NCBI RefSeq assembly: GCF_000350225.1
Contig: NW_005178804.1
Span: forward strand, 213,667-277,666
Direction of reading: 5' to 3'
DNA length: 64,000 nt
Source of the DNA: Chondrus crispus
Lineage: Eukaryota > Rhodophyta > Florideophyceae > Gigartinales > Gigartinaceae
Shown here: in pieces, positions 17,459 to 27,556 of the stretch
How positions within the stretch are numbered: the first letter of the stretch is position 1
Layout of the letters: each line of letters begins with the position of its first letter
Program-made: the position numbers and the translations under genes
Notes under the pieces: generated by a model
Seen by the model: the letters and a program-made list of their open reading frames with translations, nothing else
Told to the model about the DNA's origin: nothing
Databases searched by the model: none

Positions 17459-19363
17459 ATGGCCTTCCTCTTCCCTCCCCCTCCACCGCCCCCCTTTCAT
17501 CTGGGCACATTTCCCAGCCCCTCCCCTCAAGGCCCCTCTCCCGCACTCCCCATCCGTCGTCGTCGCACCCTCACCCCCGCTTTCACCATCTCCAACCCCT
17601 TCAGAAACCCCGATGGAAACACATTCCTGGGCCGCGTCCACGTCCTTGAGCGCAAAAAAATACCCCTCTCCGTCATCGACTCAGCGTTTGCACCCATCGC
17701 CAAACAGAATGTCAACCGCAAGCAAGTCGACGCCGCCATCGACGTCTGCAATAACTGGTTTACAGAAAACGGCTACCCGTGCTCCCGCCTCTCCATCGTC
17801 ACTTACCCTTCGATTTTCAACCGCACGCTCGCCCTTTACTCCATTGAGCCCCGCCTGCACGCCATCCGTCTTGTCGCGGTCGACAGCAACGGCAAACCCG
17901 TCGAGGGCGCCTCCGTCGTCACAAGAGTCGACCTGATCACCCGCGTCCTCGGCATGAAGCGGGACGACATTTTTAGATGGACCGCAGAGGGCTTCGCTTC
18001 CCTTATGGCCCTCGGTATTTTCGAGTCTGCAGACGTTCAAGTCAAATCCGTTTCCGCCGAGCGCGTCGAGCTTGTGCTTAACGTCAAAGAACGCCCGACT
18101 TGCCGCGTGGAACCGGGCGCTGGCATCACTTCCGACGGGCGCATGTACGGGGACGTCTCCTTTCTAGACAACAACTTTCGCGGAAAAGCCCAACGCATCC
18201 GCATCGAGTGGCAAAAGCGCTTGGACTCCCCCCGCGCCGCGGGCTGTGTCGCCTTTGAAGATATGCGCATTGGCGCCAGAATCCCCTTCTCATACAAGAT
18301 TCGTGCGTTCCGCGATGCCAATTCTTCGAGGGGGGTGCCGGCTACCCGCTCCATCGGCCTACGCAGACCATCAGGCGATGATGAAGTTACTCGTCGCGGG
18401 ATTGAGACCCCGCTCAGGTATGAGAAGGATCGCGACGGCGCCATGCTGGAGCTTGGGTACAGGCCGGGCAGCGGCAACTGGTTGTTGTTGCTCAACTCGG
18501 TCGCGGAGAGCGTCCAGGCGAACCCGTCAGAACGCGCCACGCCAGATACGTCCATTTTTCAAACCGTCCTGCAAAGCAGTATCGCACACATGACGCGCTT
18601 CCCCATCGATTGTCCTCGGTCTGGGCATATGCTCAACGTGGAGAGCTCAATCGGGAAGACATTTAATGAGGCCGGCACGATGTTTCGCAACACAGTTGTC
18701 CGGCTGGCACAATACGTGGGGGTGGGGCCATACGCTTCTATTGCGGCAGGTCTCAATTTGGGGATCGGGTCGGATAATCTACCCTGGCATGAACAGAAAT
18801 CGCTGGGGGGTGTCATGAATGTGCGCGGTTATGACTATGGAGAGCTGGGACGGTACAAGTCGTTTGGGACGGGGCGACTTGAGCTTAGGGTACCGTTGAC
18901 GCGCGGTGCTCTCCCGGGGGCAGTTCCAGAAGATGATGAGAGCGAAAACGAAAAGGACGGAAAGCAAAGCGACACCAGTGCCGGCAAGGACATCGATAAA
19001 TCTGCTACTCAACAAAAGACGAGTGGCACTAAGGGAGGCAGCGAAAAGACCCCCGCCGTCCAAAACGACAAGGGGGCTAATGCAGAGAGTGAAGACAGCA
19101 CCTCTGTATCGAAACACGTGAATGATGCCCCAGCGAATCGATCTGGAAAGGTGATCTCACCCGGTTTGCTGGACAGCTTGCCGGCGTTAGTGGGTGTTCT
19201 GTTTGGGGATATTGCCGTCTCTAATGAACAGATACGAGAACCGATTGGGATGAGCTACGGAGTCGGTGTTCGCATTGGAGGCATAATCACGATGAACTGG
19301 ACAAGGACGATGGACGGGAGAAAATCGCGACTCCATTTTGGGTTGATCGATAGAAGTCTGTAA
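17459..19363 (+). CDS. Omp85/BamA-type outer-envelope protein, probably plastid (OEP80/Toc75-like)
   Basis: Beta-barrel protein that inserts or translocates proteins at an organelle outer membrane. 634 residues. The N-terminus MAFLFPPPP with early Phe, then Pro/Ser and an RRRR cluster, looks like a red-algal plastid targeting leader. POTRA-like segments cover about 55-215. The barrel carries the diagnostic loop-6 motif in GGVMNVRGYDYGELG (VRGY about 455-458) and ends in an aromatic/hydrophobic strand HFGLIDRSL. Unusually, a charged, low-complexity insert (about 490-565, Glu/Asp/Lys/Ser-rich) interrupts the barrel after loop 6. Sam50 of mitochondria is the alternative; the leader and more than one POTRA-like segment favour the plastid. 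Single exon; convergent with UTP11 with an 81-bp gap. Confidence 0.82.
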   Translation: MAFLFPPPPPPPFHLGTFPSPSPQGPSPALPIRRRRTLTPAFTISNPFRNPDGNTFLGRVHVLERKKIPLSVIDSAFAPIAKQNVNRKQVDAAIDVCNNWFTENGYPCSRLSIVTYPSIFNRTLALYSIEPRLHAIRLVAVDSNGKPVEGASVVTRVDLITRVLGMKRDDIFRWTAEGFASLMALGIFESADVQVKSVSAERVELVLNVKERPTCRVEPGAGITSDGRMYGDVSFLDNNFRGKAQRIRIEWQKRLDSPRAAGCVAFEDMRIGARIPFSYKIRAFRDANSSRGVPATRSIGLRRPSGDDEVTRRGIETPLRYEKDRDGAMLELGYRPGSGNWLLLLNSVAESVQANPSERATPDTSIFQTVLQSSIAHMTRFPIDCPRSGHMLNVESSIGKTFNEAGTMFRNTVVRLAQYVGVGPYASIAAGLNLGIGSDNLPWHEQKSLGGVMNVRGYDYGELGRYKSFGTGRLELRVPLTRGALPGAVPEDDESENEKDGKQSDTSAGKDIDKSATQQKTSGTKGGSEKTPAVQNDKGANAESEDSTSVSKHVNDAPANRSGKVISPGLLDSLPALVGVLFGDIAVSNEQIREPIGMSYGVGVRIGGIITMNWTRTMDGRKSRLHFGLIDRSL

Positions 19364-19444
19364 AGGTAGCAGTGCGATCTTGCCAGTTAAGAATTAAGTA
19401 TAAATCCCCGGAATCATCCCACATGACAAGAGCTAGTTCTCGTA

Positions 19445-20173
19445 CTATCGCTTGCGTTCTTGTTGCCAACGGTAAACGGCAGGCGCTCCTGTCGTAGAAT
19501 TCGCTCGTCTTTCCAACACACGACGCCCCTTGCTCAGCAGAGCCTTCTCCGAGGCCATGTCCTTCAGCACCGTCCTCAATTTTCCGTGCCGCTCTTGCCG
19601 CTGTTGCAATTCCTTGTACGCTTTCTTCGTCGACCTTAGCGTTGCTCGATGCCCTCCACCACTATGTAAGGAGCCCGTCCCTTTCCGCTCACTCAGCTCC
19701 TTTTCTAGCCCCGCCATCTCCTCTTCATCATCCACAAACATGACATGCGTCCTGGGGACGCCCGAAGCCGCCGCTACACCATGCAGACTCTTCTTCAACC
19801 TGTCGACTCTCCTACCTTCCATTGCGCATTTCATTCCCACATATCCACTATCTCTCCTCTCAGCGAGCAGTCTCATGCCCGCCTCTCTGTGTTCGATCGG
19901 AACGGCTTCCTTCTCCTTATCATTCACACCCTTCCTCACTCTGCCAGCATCCGTTCCACTGCGTATCATACCATAGTAGAACTCGTCGGGATTGCGAAAC
20001 GCCGCCTTCTCCTTGAGGATTTTCAGGCGACGTTGTTTGAGGTTGCGGTCGCGCGCGCGTTGCTTATAGTCCTTCTTTTTCTCCAGCAGGCCATGCTTTG
20101 AGATACGCGATGAGGGCTGCGCGCGCTCTTTATGCGCACGCCGAGGGATTATGTTCTTGCCGAAACTAGACAT
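19445..20173 (-). CDS. UTP11: UTP11, small-subunit processome protein
   Basis: Nucleolar component of the U3 snoRNP/SSU processome needed for 18S rRNA maturation. 242 residues, very basic. Family blocks: the N-terminal RRAHKERAQPSSRISKHGLLEKKKDYKQRA stretch (positions about 11-40), FRNPDEFYYGMI (about 59-70), and the central THVMFVDDEEE (about 142-152). The C-terminal third is Lys/Arg/Gln-rich and helical, as in relatives. Single exon, full length. It is the last clear host housekeeping gene before the mobile-element region. Confidence 0.93.
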   Translation of the reverse strand: MSSFGKNIIPRRAHKERAQPSSRISKHGLLEKKKDYKQRARDRNLKQRRLKILKEKAAFRNPDEFYYGMIRSGTDAGRVRKGVNDKEKEAVPIEHREAGMRLLAERRDSGYVGMKCAMEGRRVDRLKKSLHGVAAASGVPRTHVMFVDDEEEMAGLEKELSERKGTGSLHSGGGHRATLRSTKKAYKELQQRQERHGKLRTVLKDMASEKALLSKGRRVLERRANSTTGAPAVYRWQQERKR

Positions 20174-20759
20174 CGCGAGAAATGGCCGGTGAAGGTGCGG
20201 GGCCGGCTTTCTCGTCAGTCGGGTTTGTGCTTCGAGGGATTGCAGAGACTGGCCATGACGCTGGCAATCATACTGGCGTTTATACCCCCCACCGGCGGCG
20301 TCCTGCTGAACAAGCGGGTTGGCATTTCACGCCTCGATCTGGATTACAGCGAAGGCGTGCACAGAAAATATTCACCATTGGCTGATGGAAATCAAATAAC
20401 CCAATGAAGTACGGCCAACAATAACTAACACTCTCCATTGGCTACTGAGACGGCACCTCATTCTCAGCTTCCGCTGATTGGGCAGCGTCTGGCGCTACCA
20501 AAATCAATCGAATTAAGTTAAAGGGGGGTGCCCCAATTATTGAACAAAACGAACTTATTTAATTAAAAAAAGACCCTCCTGAGCTCGGTTTGACGATCTT
20601 CTTTTTCTACGGACTCCGTGAGGTGCGTTCTTCACCACAACGTTGCACCGCAATGCCGTCGATGACACAGAAAGCTACAAAGTTGTCACAGACGCGCAGG
20701 CAATCACAGGTTTTCTACATGTCAAATTTGCCCCAAAGATCGAACAAACAAAAAATTTT
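20174..20759. other. Boundary between host genes and mobile-element region
   Basis: Holds the UTP11 promoter, then a drop in GC content. The stretch 20521-20560, with a GGGGGGTGCCCCAATTATTG-like motif, could be the left end of the pogo element interrupted by the Mutator-like element, but I cannot prove it. No gene recognised. Confidence 0.45.
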
Positions 20760-20776
20760 GGCTAAATGTTGGCATC

Positions 20777-21058
20777 GGGGGGGCGACAGGGTGTTTTTCT
20801 TAACATATAAGGGGGCGATTCTATGGTTTCTCCAGTATTGGGAAGGCGACTGCGAAAAATATGATCCAGCAGTAGGGCGAATCTTCAAATAGTTAACATA
20901 TGCGGGGGGCGATAAAATGATACGATAAGCGACATTTGCACATGGTGCTGTTTTACGGGGGCGAAAGTGACATTTTTGGAAAAAACAGGGGGCGATTTAG
21001 AGAAATGTGATTATGTAGGGGGCGATATGTCACTCTTGTGATATAGGAGGGCGATTGA
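20777..21058. repeat. Left arm of the MULE: GGGGGCGA box array
   Basis: About nine GGGGGCGA-like boxes, all in the same orientation, spaced roughly 30-50 bp apart with AT-rich filler. The outer half is inverted relative to the right arm's outer half. Confidence 0.85.
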
Positions 21059-21077
21059 GCGTATAAAAAAGCTACGT

Positions 21078-23476
21078 TCACTGCGGCACATCATCAAAAA
21101 GTTGCCTTAAACTGCAGTCTCGAGCTACGTGCCCTTCGAGATGACATAAAGAGCACTGATAAGATCGACGCTTAGGGGCATTAGGCCCACGCTCGTACCA
21201 CCCTTTTCGGCGTTTTCCTGCATTCTTGACCGGTCTTTCACGGGGTGGGGGAATGGCCTTGGGAACCTGTACATTGTTACCAGACACAACCATTCTCTTT
21301 GCGGCTAAAATGACATCATCCACATCGCTCTGGTGAGGAAGAGCAAAAAACACATTCTCGTACTGTGGTCTCCATGACACTGTTAGATGTTTGCGGTCGA
21401 TAAACTTGTGCAAGTTTGCACTTCCATACTTTTCACAAATAACAGCGACTCCGTGATAGCATGAGAAGCCCGAACTACGTCGAGAATGCGCACAACAATC
21501 TGGTGGGACTTGGGATTCACCGCTCAAATTGACGATGCGTGTTGAAGATCCATCTACTTGACTACGTACTGTAGCCTCCATTTGCGGAGATCCGTCTATA
21601 AATTCCACAGAGAGGTGATAGGCTCGCAATCCCTGTATGAGTGATGCAAGGTGCTTCTCAATGTACGGGGGGACAGGATTTTTGCAGGACAGTGCGTCAG
21701 CTTGACGCCTCAAAAACCCGGCTCTTTGAGTAAGTAAAACAGTTGTTATCATTTTTTGAGGTTCCACACTTCGTATGTTATTGCGCAATGCGGCAGCCAT
21801 CTGGCTCTTCGCCCCTTGTGATGTGCGAACAAGATACGTGAAGGTTTGAAAAGGCAAAGGACAGTTCAGAATGGTCGAATTTTATTGACATGTATCGGAT
21901 CCAGAAAGATGCGAGCATGCTGAAAACATTCCCTATATGCCCTGTAAATAGACTTTTCTTGGTCAACGATAGTAGTTCAAGAAGGTACATCAAATCCATC
22001 GATAGCTGCACATGCTTGAAAGATACTCCGCCACGTTTCGAGACACTCTGGACCAACAAAATGACCAAACACCAACGGAAAAAGGTGGTTGTTACAGTCA
22101 TACGCAACCACTTCAAATGTAGTTCCGTATGACTGAGGACCGACGCCATCGCAATGTGCAGCATCAGCTGCACAAGTAGTCCTTCCCGTTGCACAGATAT
22201 GCTTCGCGACAGAGGGTACAAATACAAAGCCTCCATAGTACCGCCCATGCTCATCAATATCTGAGCAATCTACGACATCCGCATTGAACAATTCCTCGTC
22301 AGGAATAGTTTTGGCTCTCTTGCACTGAGCAAAAATATGACGCGTTGCCTTCAGCCTTTGCTCCTTCATCTCTAATCCGTTTAGTATAAAAATTTTGACA
22401 GTGTGTCTAACGTCCTCCAGAAGCTTCGTGTAGCCATCCATGGCTGCCATGTTGACAGCCCTTGATATTGTTAAGTGTCTCATTAACTCACGACGTATGC
22501 TACGATAGTGAGTGTAGGATGGTTGGCGCTGGTAAATTCCTTTTGCTTTCACCACGGCAGCGATGGCCCTGGAATTTATATTTGGTATGTTCGAGGTTTC
22601 TTCTAAAATGGCCCTCGCGACTTGTTTCGCAGTATAAGCGGGTGCACAGTACTGCTTAGCACGCGCTGCGCGCCTTGATGACGGACTTGGCCCAGGAACT
22701 GGAAGCTCTTGCCCAAAACACTCATTATTATGTTCCTGGTGTTTATTGAGCTTCCAGTTCCCGGACTTAGGCTGCCAGTTGAAAGCAATGACCGCATTGC
22801 AACGCTTATTACGGCAGCTCATTTGTACTTTAGTCGTGGTTTGGTGAATACTGACCCTTTTCTGCACAGCAAGGTGTGCAGTGTGAGCCCTTATGAGCTG
22901 CTCACACTTCCATCTGGCATTGAAAGACATCCCAATCACTGGGCAGACAGGTATGACCCTTCTTGGTTTCCATGTCCTGGAAGCCAGTCTCTCTGCACGT
23001 AGAGCCAATTTTGCCCGCTGTACCGCTCTTTGTTTGGATGCCCGTTTTTGCTGCCTTCTTCTTGATAGTGCAGAAGTATTTTCTGGGACAAGTTCTTGAG
23101 GACTGTCAGGATTCGTGTTTGTAGCTATTTCTACGGGCACCTCCTCCTCATCGCTGAGACGGGAGTCGGCATATTCTCCCATGTAGTCAACTGGGTCAAA
23201 TGAATCACTATCACAATCGTCGAAAGGATCACCAAAATCAGAACACGTCTCATCCTCTAATGTGCTATTTTGTTCATCACTGCCTTCTTTCCCAGGAAAA
23301 TCACTACTTTCACTGTCGTCCTCATTCTGCTCTGGAGCAAATTCTGGTGCATATTCTGGTGCATCGTGCTCAGGAGCTGCCCTGGCCTCATGCCCTGTAT
23401 TAGAGTTGGGAGGTGGGACGCGAAGATTCAGTTGGATGCGGTGCGGTGCTGCTGGCGGGCGCAGATCGGACGCCAT
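21078..23476 (-). pseudogene. MULE transposase, frameshifted
   Basis: The first open part (23476-21977, 499 residues) starts with an acidic leader, then a Cys/His-containing DNA-binding-like region (MSCRNKRCNAVIAFNW) and the start of the MULE catalytic domain (DAAHCDG, then VVAYDCNNHLFPLVFGHFVG and ECLETWRSIF). The second open part (21857-21078, 259 residues) has a SWIM-type zinc finger (CCAHSRRSSGFSCYHG) and a CX2CX4HX4C zinc knuckle (CSLCHLEGHVARDC). The frame changes between about 21980 and 21860, where the rest of the catalytic domain is expected, so this copy is probably not active. Domain order is that of full-length MULE transposases. Confidence 0.85.
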
Positions 23477-23689
23477 CTTGTGTAGATTCCGCGTGCCTTG
23501 TTTCTTGATGCCTTGATTCCTCCACTTCCTCCCGTTCCATCTGCAGCTTCATTTCTTGATTCCGCACATGTCGCCCTTTCGGTGTGGAGCAGCGGTAAAC
23601 CTAACCCTTGTTGATATATTGAAGTCGTCTGAACGATTCACAGAGAACTGGTTCCGCAAAATAGTCTCATATGCTTCTTCTGTATTGAC

Positions 23690-23914
23690 CTATTCAATAG
23701 CTCGAGAAAGGATATTCATGCACCGCTGTGCCCCACGCTTGTCTTTGTCACCAACGCGGTCTGGAGGTACAAGAAGCGCCAACCTGCGATAGCTTCGTTT
23801 TATGGCCTTTACCGACGACCCGACGGAAAAGATATTCACCAGAGGGGTTACGTCGATCTCAACTGTAGACAAATGACGAAGCGCGAGGACGGTTTCTTGA
23901 GAAATCGTGGACAT
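23690..23914 (-). pseudogene. J-domain (DnaJ-like) fragment inside the MULE
   Basis: A 74-codon frame lies upstream of the transposase on the same strand. KAIKRSYRRLALLVPPDRVG followed by RCMNILSRAIE matches helices II-III of a J domain; the HPD signature that activates Hsp70 reads PPD. The open frame stops in what would be helix III-IV. It may be a captured piece of a host DnaJ gene, or an extra domain once joined to an element protein. No Hsp70-stimulating function is expected without the His. Confidence 0.65.
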
Positions 23915-23939
23915 TTTGGGGAAGGCAAGGGACAGAATA

Positions 23940-24240
23940 GATACGAGCTCAAGGGGGGGAATAGGGGGGCGACTTTACGAGGAAAAAGGCGACAATGGCA
24001 CTTTGAGAAATTTCTGGGGGCGATTTGAGTCCTTTTGAAAAAAGTTGAGGGCGATTCTGACCTTGAGTCCAGTCACAGTAGGGCGACAGTGAAAAAGTGA
24101 CATCAAGTCGCCCCCCCTCTCTTGAACATTATCGAAACCCGCCCTACTGTATCTTGATATTTTGTCAAATCGCCCCCCCGATACTCAAGAAAACCCAAAA
24201 TCGCCCCCCTCTATGCTAAGAAAAACACCTTGTCGCCCCC
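23940..24240. repeat. Right arm of the MULE: two opposed box arrays
   Basis: The inner part (about 23955-24095) has GGGGGCGA boxes on the plus strand; the outer part (about 24105-24240) has them on the minus strand (TCGCCCCC). The arm is therefore itself a loose inverted repeat, unlike the left arm. Confidence 0.8.
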
Positions 24241-24267
24241 TTAACGACAAAATGACCCAAAAATTTT

Positions 24268-25655
24268 ATATCAAAAACGGACAGTGTATGTATAAAACTC
24301 GACTGCCACGTCACCAGTTGAAGGCTGCTGCAAACCGAGAAACGGCTCAAACTGCCTCTGAATCCCAATTGCCTTCTTGTTCAAAGTACGCCTGCGCGCA
24401 ACTGCACTTCTCTCTTCGATTGAACGAACGTTCTCATTGAACGCTTCTACAGATAATCCTGCCAAGCGAGCCGTTTGCCGCAACGCTGCACTGCCGCAAC
24501 GGTCAAATTCCATCATGCTCTTACCACTCCGCCGGGCACGATCCATGGCTACGCGATTTGCTCTCTCTTCAGAAATTAGTTTCTTCTTCGCGACAGGAGC
24601 CCACTTTTCTTGCGCCAGTGCCAAAGCATTGGCCGACGTCAGAACGAGGCCCTCTGTAGTGTCTAGATAGCCAGAATGTAAAATATTGGCGTTGGCCCCG
24701 ATGACAGTGTCCCTTATCTCCATCCGCTTTGCCTCCATTCGCCGTCACATCCGGTCCACGTCCATTACCTCTTCCAAATTATCACGCCCTGCTGTCCTGA
24801 GAGCAGACAGAAGCTGCCTCGGATTCATTGGCCAGATCCGTGACTTACGGAAAGAAGTGATGATTTTTTCCTGCTGAACCATTTTTCGTAGGCATGTCGC
24901 ATCATGCCCCAAAAGTCTAATACGTCAAATTTGTCTATACTGTCGCGCGACACCACCAAATCCATTGAATCCCTAAGATACTTTTTGAAAGGCGAGAACA
25001 GAACGACATCTAGCGGCTGTGTCTTTCCATTGGTATGCGCTGGTAGTGCGTAAACGATTACGTTTTTATGATGTAAACAATTGATTACCATAAGCGGCAT
25101 ATGGGAACGATACTCGTCAAAGATTAGTCGTGTCTTATGACCGTTTGGCGTGTGCTGTTGGACATGTTTCACAAAGTGAATGGCCCAGTTGTAGAATATC
25201 TCATTATTGACTCCCTTATTTTCTTGACGACACGCCAGGAGGGATTCGGATGGTAAGAAGTCTGCTGCGCTATCAGTCGTAGTAATGCCATCTCGCACAA
25301 CCTGACGAAAAGGTAAGCGACTTCCCTTGAATACGAACAAGGGCTTCATGGCATCTCCATTTGCACATATTGCGGGCATCATCGTCACACGATTGACATT
25401 CACAAAATGCCCAACTTTTGCATCCCTTGTCCCTGCACGAGTCAAATAAAAATTAGCATCAGAAACACCCTTGCAATCTCTTGCCGGAGATGCCCCAGTT
25501 CGTCGAGGTTCCATATGCACCTCGCCTGAATGTTGTTGTCCTTGATAATTTTTTCTAACGTTGCGAAATGATTTGTCAAAGTCATTGCGTTACACGCCGC
25601 ATACCGAACTGCTTCTTGACGTAATGGACGCCCCAATTTCAGTTTATCGCCATGA
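24268..25655 (-). pseudogene. Decayed pogo-type (DDE_1) transposon, 5' part missing
   Basis: Minus-strand fragments of a Tc1/mariner-pogo superfamily transposase. ARCIWNLDELG (near 25500) is the first catalytic-Asp block; VNRVTMMPAICANGDAMKPLF, LIFDEYRSHMP and QPLDVVLFSPFKKYL follow in the expected order. A C-terminal basic region ends at about 24271. At least one frameshift (near 25490-25440) and a frame change plus an in-frame stop (about 24825-24740) break it. The N-terminal CENP-B-like DNA-binding half is absent: at about 25655 the sequence switches to the duplicated membrane-gene segment. The MULE sits at its 3' end. Confidence 0.75.
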
Positions 25656-26590
25656 TATGTATAAAAGGTCGACCCTTCTTAGAACAACATTCGTCATACA
25701 GTTGCAACCCCGCCATCTATCCTAGTAGTGCATCGCCCTGTATCACGCCTTCACGTCCCTTAATAACACCGTACTATTTTTTGACTATTCCCAAAGAACC
25801 ACGGCAGCTCTTTGTCAAAAACCGACTTCGAAGGTCACAATTACGCAGAACCTTGCCACATACCCTTACCCGGTAGAACGTTCTTGCTTTTATTATCCTG
25901 AAGCACTACTGGACACACATTTCTAGGTATGAGCATTGACACAAATCTCGACCTCCCGTCCTTCAATGTTGTGAAGTATGCAGTCGTGTTCATCGTCTTT
26001 GATATCATTGTAAGGAGGTCTCTTCTCACAATCCTCGTTTTCTTTCGGAGACAGTCTCTTCAAAATACTTGGGTTATGGGTGGGGCTGACTGGAAGTGAA
26101 GAAGAACGACGGTATGGGGTGAAAAGGTGTTCTTCTCTTTTTTATTCATAATCGTATGCAGGGACAACTTTTATACTAAAGATAGAGATGGTACCTACGT
26201 CTCACAGTGGAGTTCAGCACCATTACAAACCTGCATGGAATAGCCAATTTGCCAAGATCTAATACTGTTGGGTAATAGATTGCGCCGAGCAACAATACAA
26301 AAAACATAACAAAGATAAGTCAGCAGATATTCAGTCTACATACAGCCTTTCAGTCGCTGTCGCTGCTGTACTTGATCACGCTTGACATAATCACTGTGCC
26401 GTGTCCAGAGGGTATCATCATCAGAGGCCATCGTCAGGAGAGCACCATGAACAATAATGGCCGCCCTGTTCCGTGACAATCAAGGGGAATTGACCGCTAG
26501 TTTTCACCGTATCTGTTTACGCTATCGAATTCTTTCTGGAGTTTTCCGCGGAGTCTTCTGCACGAATAATTTCGGCTCTTGCGCTCGTCA
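25656..26590 (+). pseudogene. Broken copy of the 5' part of the three-pass membrane protein gene
   Basis: Bases 25656-26063 match 28753-29158, covering the upstream region and the start of the coding sequence (ATG at 25929, giving MSIDTNLDLPSFNVVKY as in the intact gene). A roughly 390-bp insertion follows (26064-26452). The match resumes at ATGGCCGCCCTGTTCCG (26459) with an internal deletion of about 70 bp and ends near 26590, where it is fused directly to a truncated copy of the cysteine-rich gene. So the locus is a chimera of two duplicated genes. Confidence 0.8.
26064..26452. mobile_element. Insertion of unknown type, possibly a solo LTR
   Basis: About 390 bp present here but absent at the homologous place near 29158. 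One reading has TG...CA ends, as for an LTR, but the flanking 5-bp match is imperfect, so the class is uncertain. No coding capacity. Confidence 0.4.
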
Positions 26591-26593
26591 CAG

Positions 26594-27139
26594 CTATCCA
26601 TCTAAGCACACGGGTTGTCCAAACACATTTATGCAGACACCATTTGATCCGCATTGCTCATCATATACACACGTCCTGGGAACTTCAACGTACGGAACTT
26701 GAGAATTGTCTAGACATACTTGCAGCCCTTCAGGAAGTGAGAACTTTTGGGTAATCTCTAAAGGAAGTAACAAACATGTCTCATTGTCATTGCAGTCTTC
26801 TTGCGTGCGACAAAAGATGTCGTAAAAGAAAGGTGGAAAGCAAACACAGTACACCCCATCGCTATCGCAACCTTGCGTTTGATCCGACGAGAGAGCATCT
26901 TTGCATTCAAGGGATTCGAAACAGTCGGCATTCGATTGGCAACGACCAAATGTCATGGTTTGAGCGTGCCCATACTTGAGGAGCATGTGAATCACAACAA
27001 AAAGTATTGAGTTGCGAGCAAAGATAAATTGGAGGCGACCCATACTTGCAGGTCTTTCCGCTCTTGAACGATTCGAAGATGTTGGAAGTCTCAGACAGCT
27101 TCTAACTTGTAACGCCGTACTCTTCATCCTTATAAGCAT
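26594..27139 (-). pseudogene. Truncated copy of the secreted cysteine-rich protein gene
   Basis: 181 codons, nearly identical to the first 180 codons of the gene at 31543-32514, with the same signal peptide and Cys-rich module (CQSNADCFESLEC, CNDNETCLL, DEQCGSNGVC). It stops just after CLDG because the copy joins the membrane-gene fragment at about 26590. The C-terminal domain is missing. It may still be transcribed, since about 415 bp of upstream DNA was duplicated with it; whether the short product is used is unknown. Confidence 0.7.
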
Positions 27140-27556
27140 TTCATGGAGTACGCTTTTAAATGAGACGATTCTGTGTCGAGCTTCTCTCCTGATGACACCG
27201 CATGAAGTGAATCAATAATGAAAATGTATGTGCATTACTGTATCAAAGAGGGTACAGCAGCGCAGATTTCCCTCGCGATTTGCAATACAGAAAGGAGCCT
27301 TTCGCTGGAGAGCGAGACACCGTACACTCGTGCTGTGTATTTTCATGTGGACGCTCAATGAAAGTATAATAGAGTATGCCAAGAATGTAGCGCCTTGAAA
27401 TAGAAATGGACATTGGACACGTGAAGAAACAGTCACGACATCCTACGGTAGGCTCATTGGTCTTAATTTAAGAGACTGCTCTGCTCTACAACAGAGTACT
27501 GATGGTACCGTAGCTTTTTTGTGTTACTGTAATTCACAGGCAACAATATCTCATAA
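27140..27556 (-). promoter_or_regulatory. Duplicated upstream region of the cysteine-rich gene (copy 1)
   Basis: Near-identical to 32515-32936 and directly 5' of the cysteine-rich frame on the minus strand. It therefore probably contains the promoter. No specific site is recognised. Confidence 0.6.

Larger units (their letters stand above)
20760..24258 (-). mobile_element. Mutator-like (MULE) DNA transposon with G-rich arms
   Basis: About 3.5 kb. Both ends show the 9-bp AAAAATTTT (20751-20759 and 24259-24267), the target duplication length of Mutator elements; being AT-only and palindromic, it is weaker proof than usual. The outer arms are inverted copies: GGGGGGCGACAGGGTGTTTTTCTT on the left (from about 20777) pairs with the complement of AAGAAAAACACCTTGTCGCCCCC on the right (ending about 24240), and the likeness continues outward to both ends. 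Arms are built of repeated GGGGGCGA boxes. Inside, on the minus strand, are a J-domain fragment, then a transposase with MULE, SWIM and zinc-knuckle parts. Confidence 0.8.
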
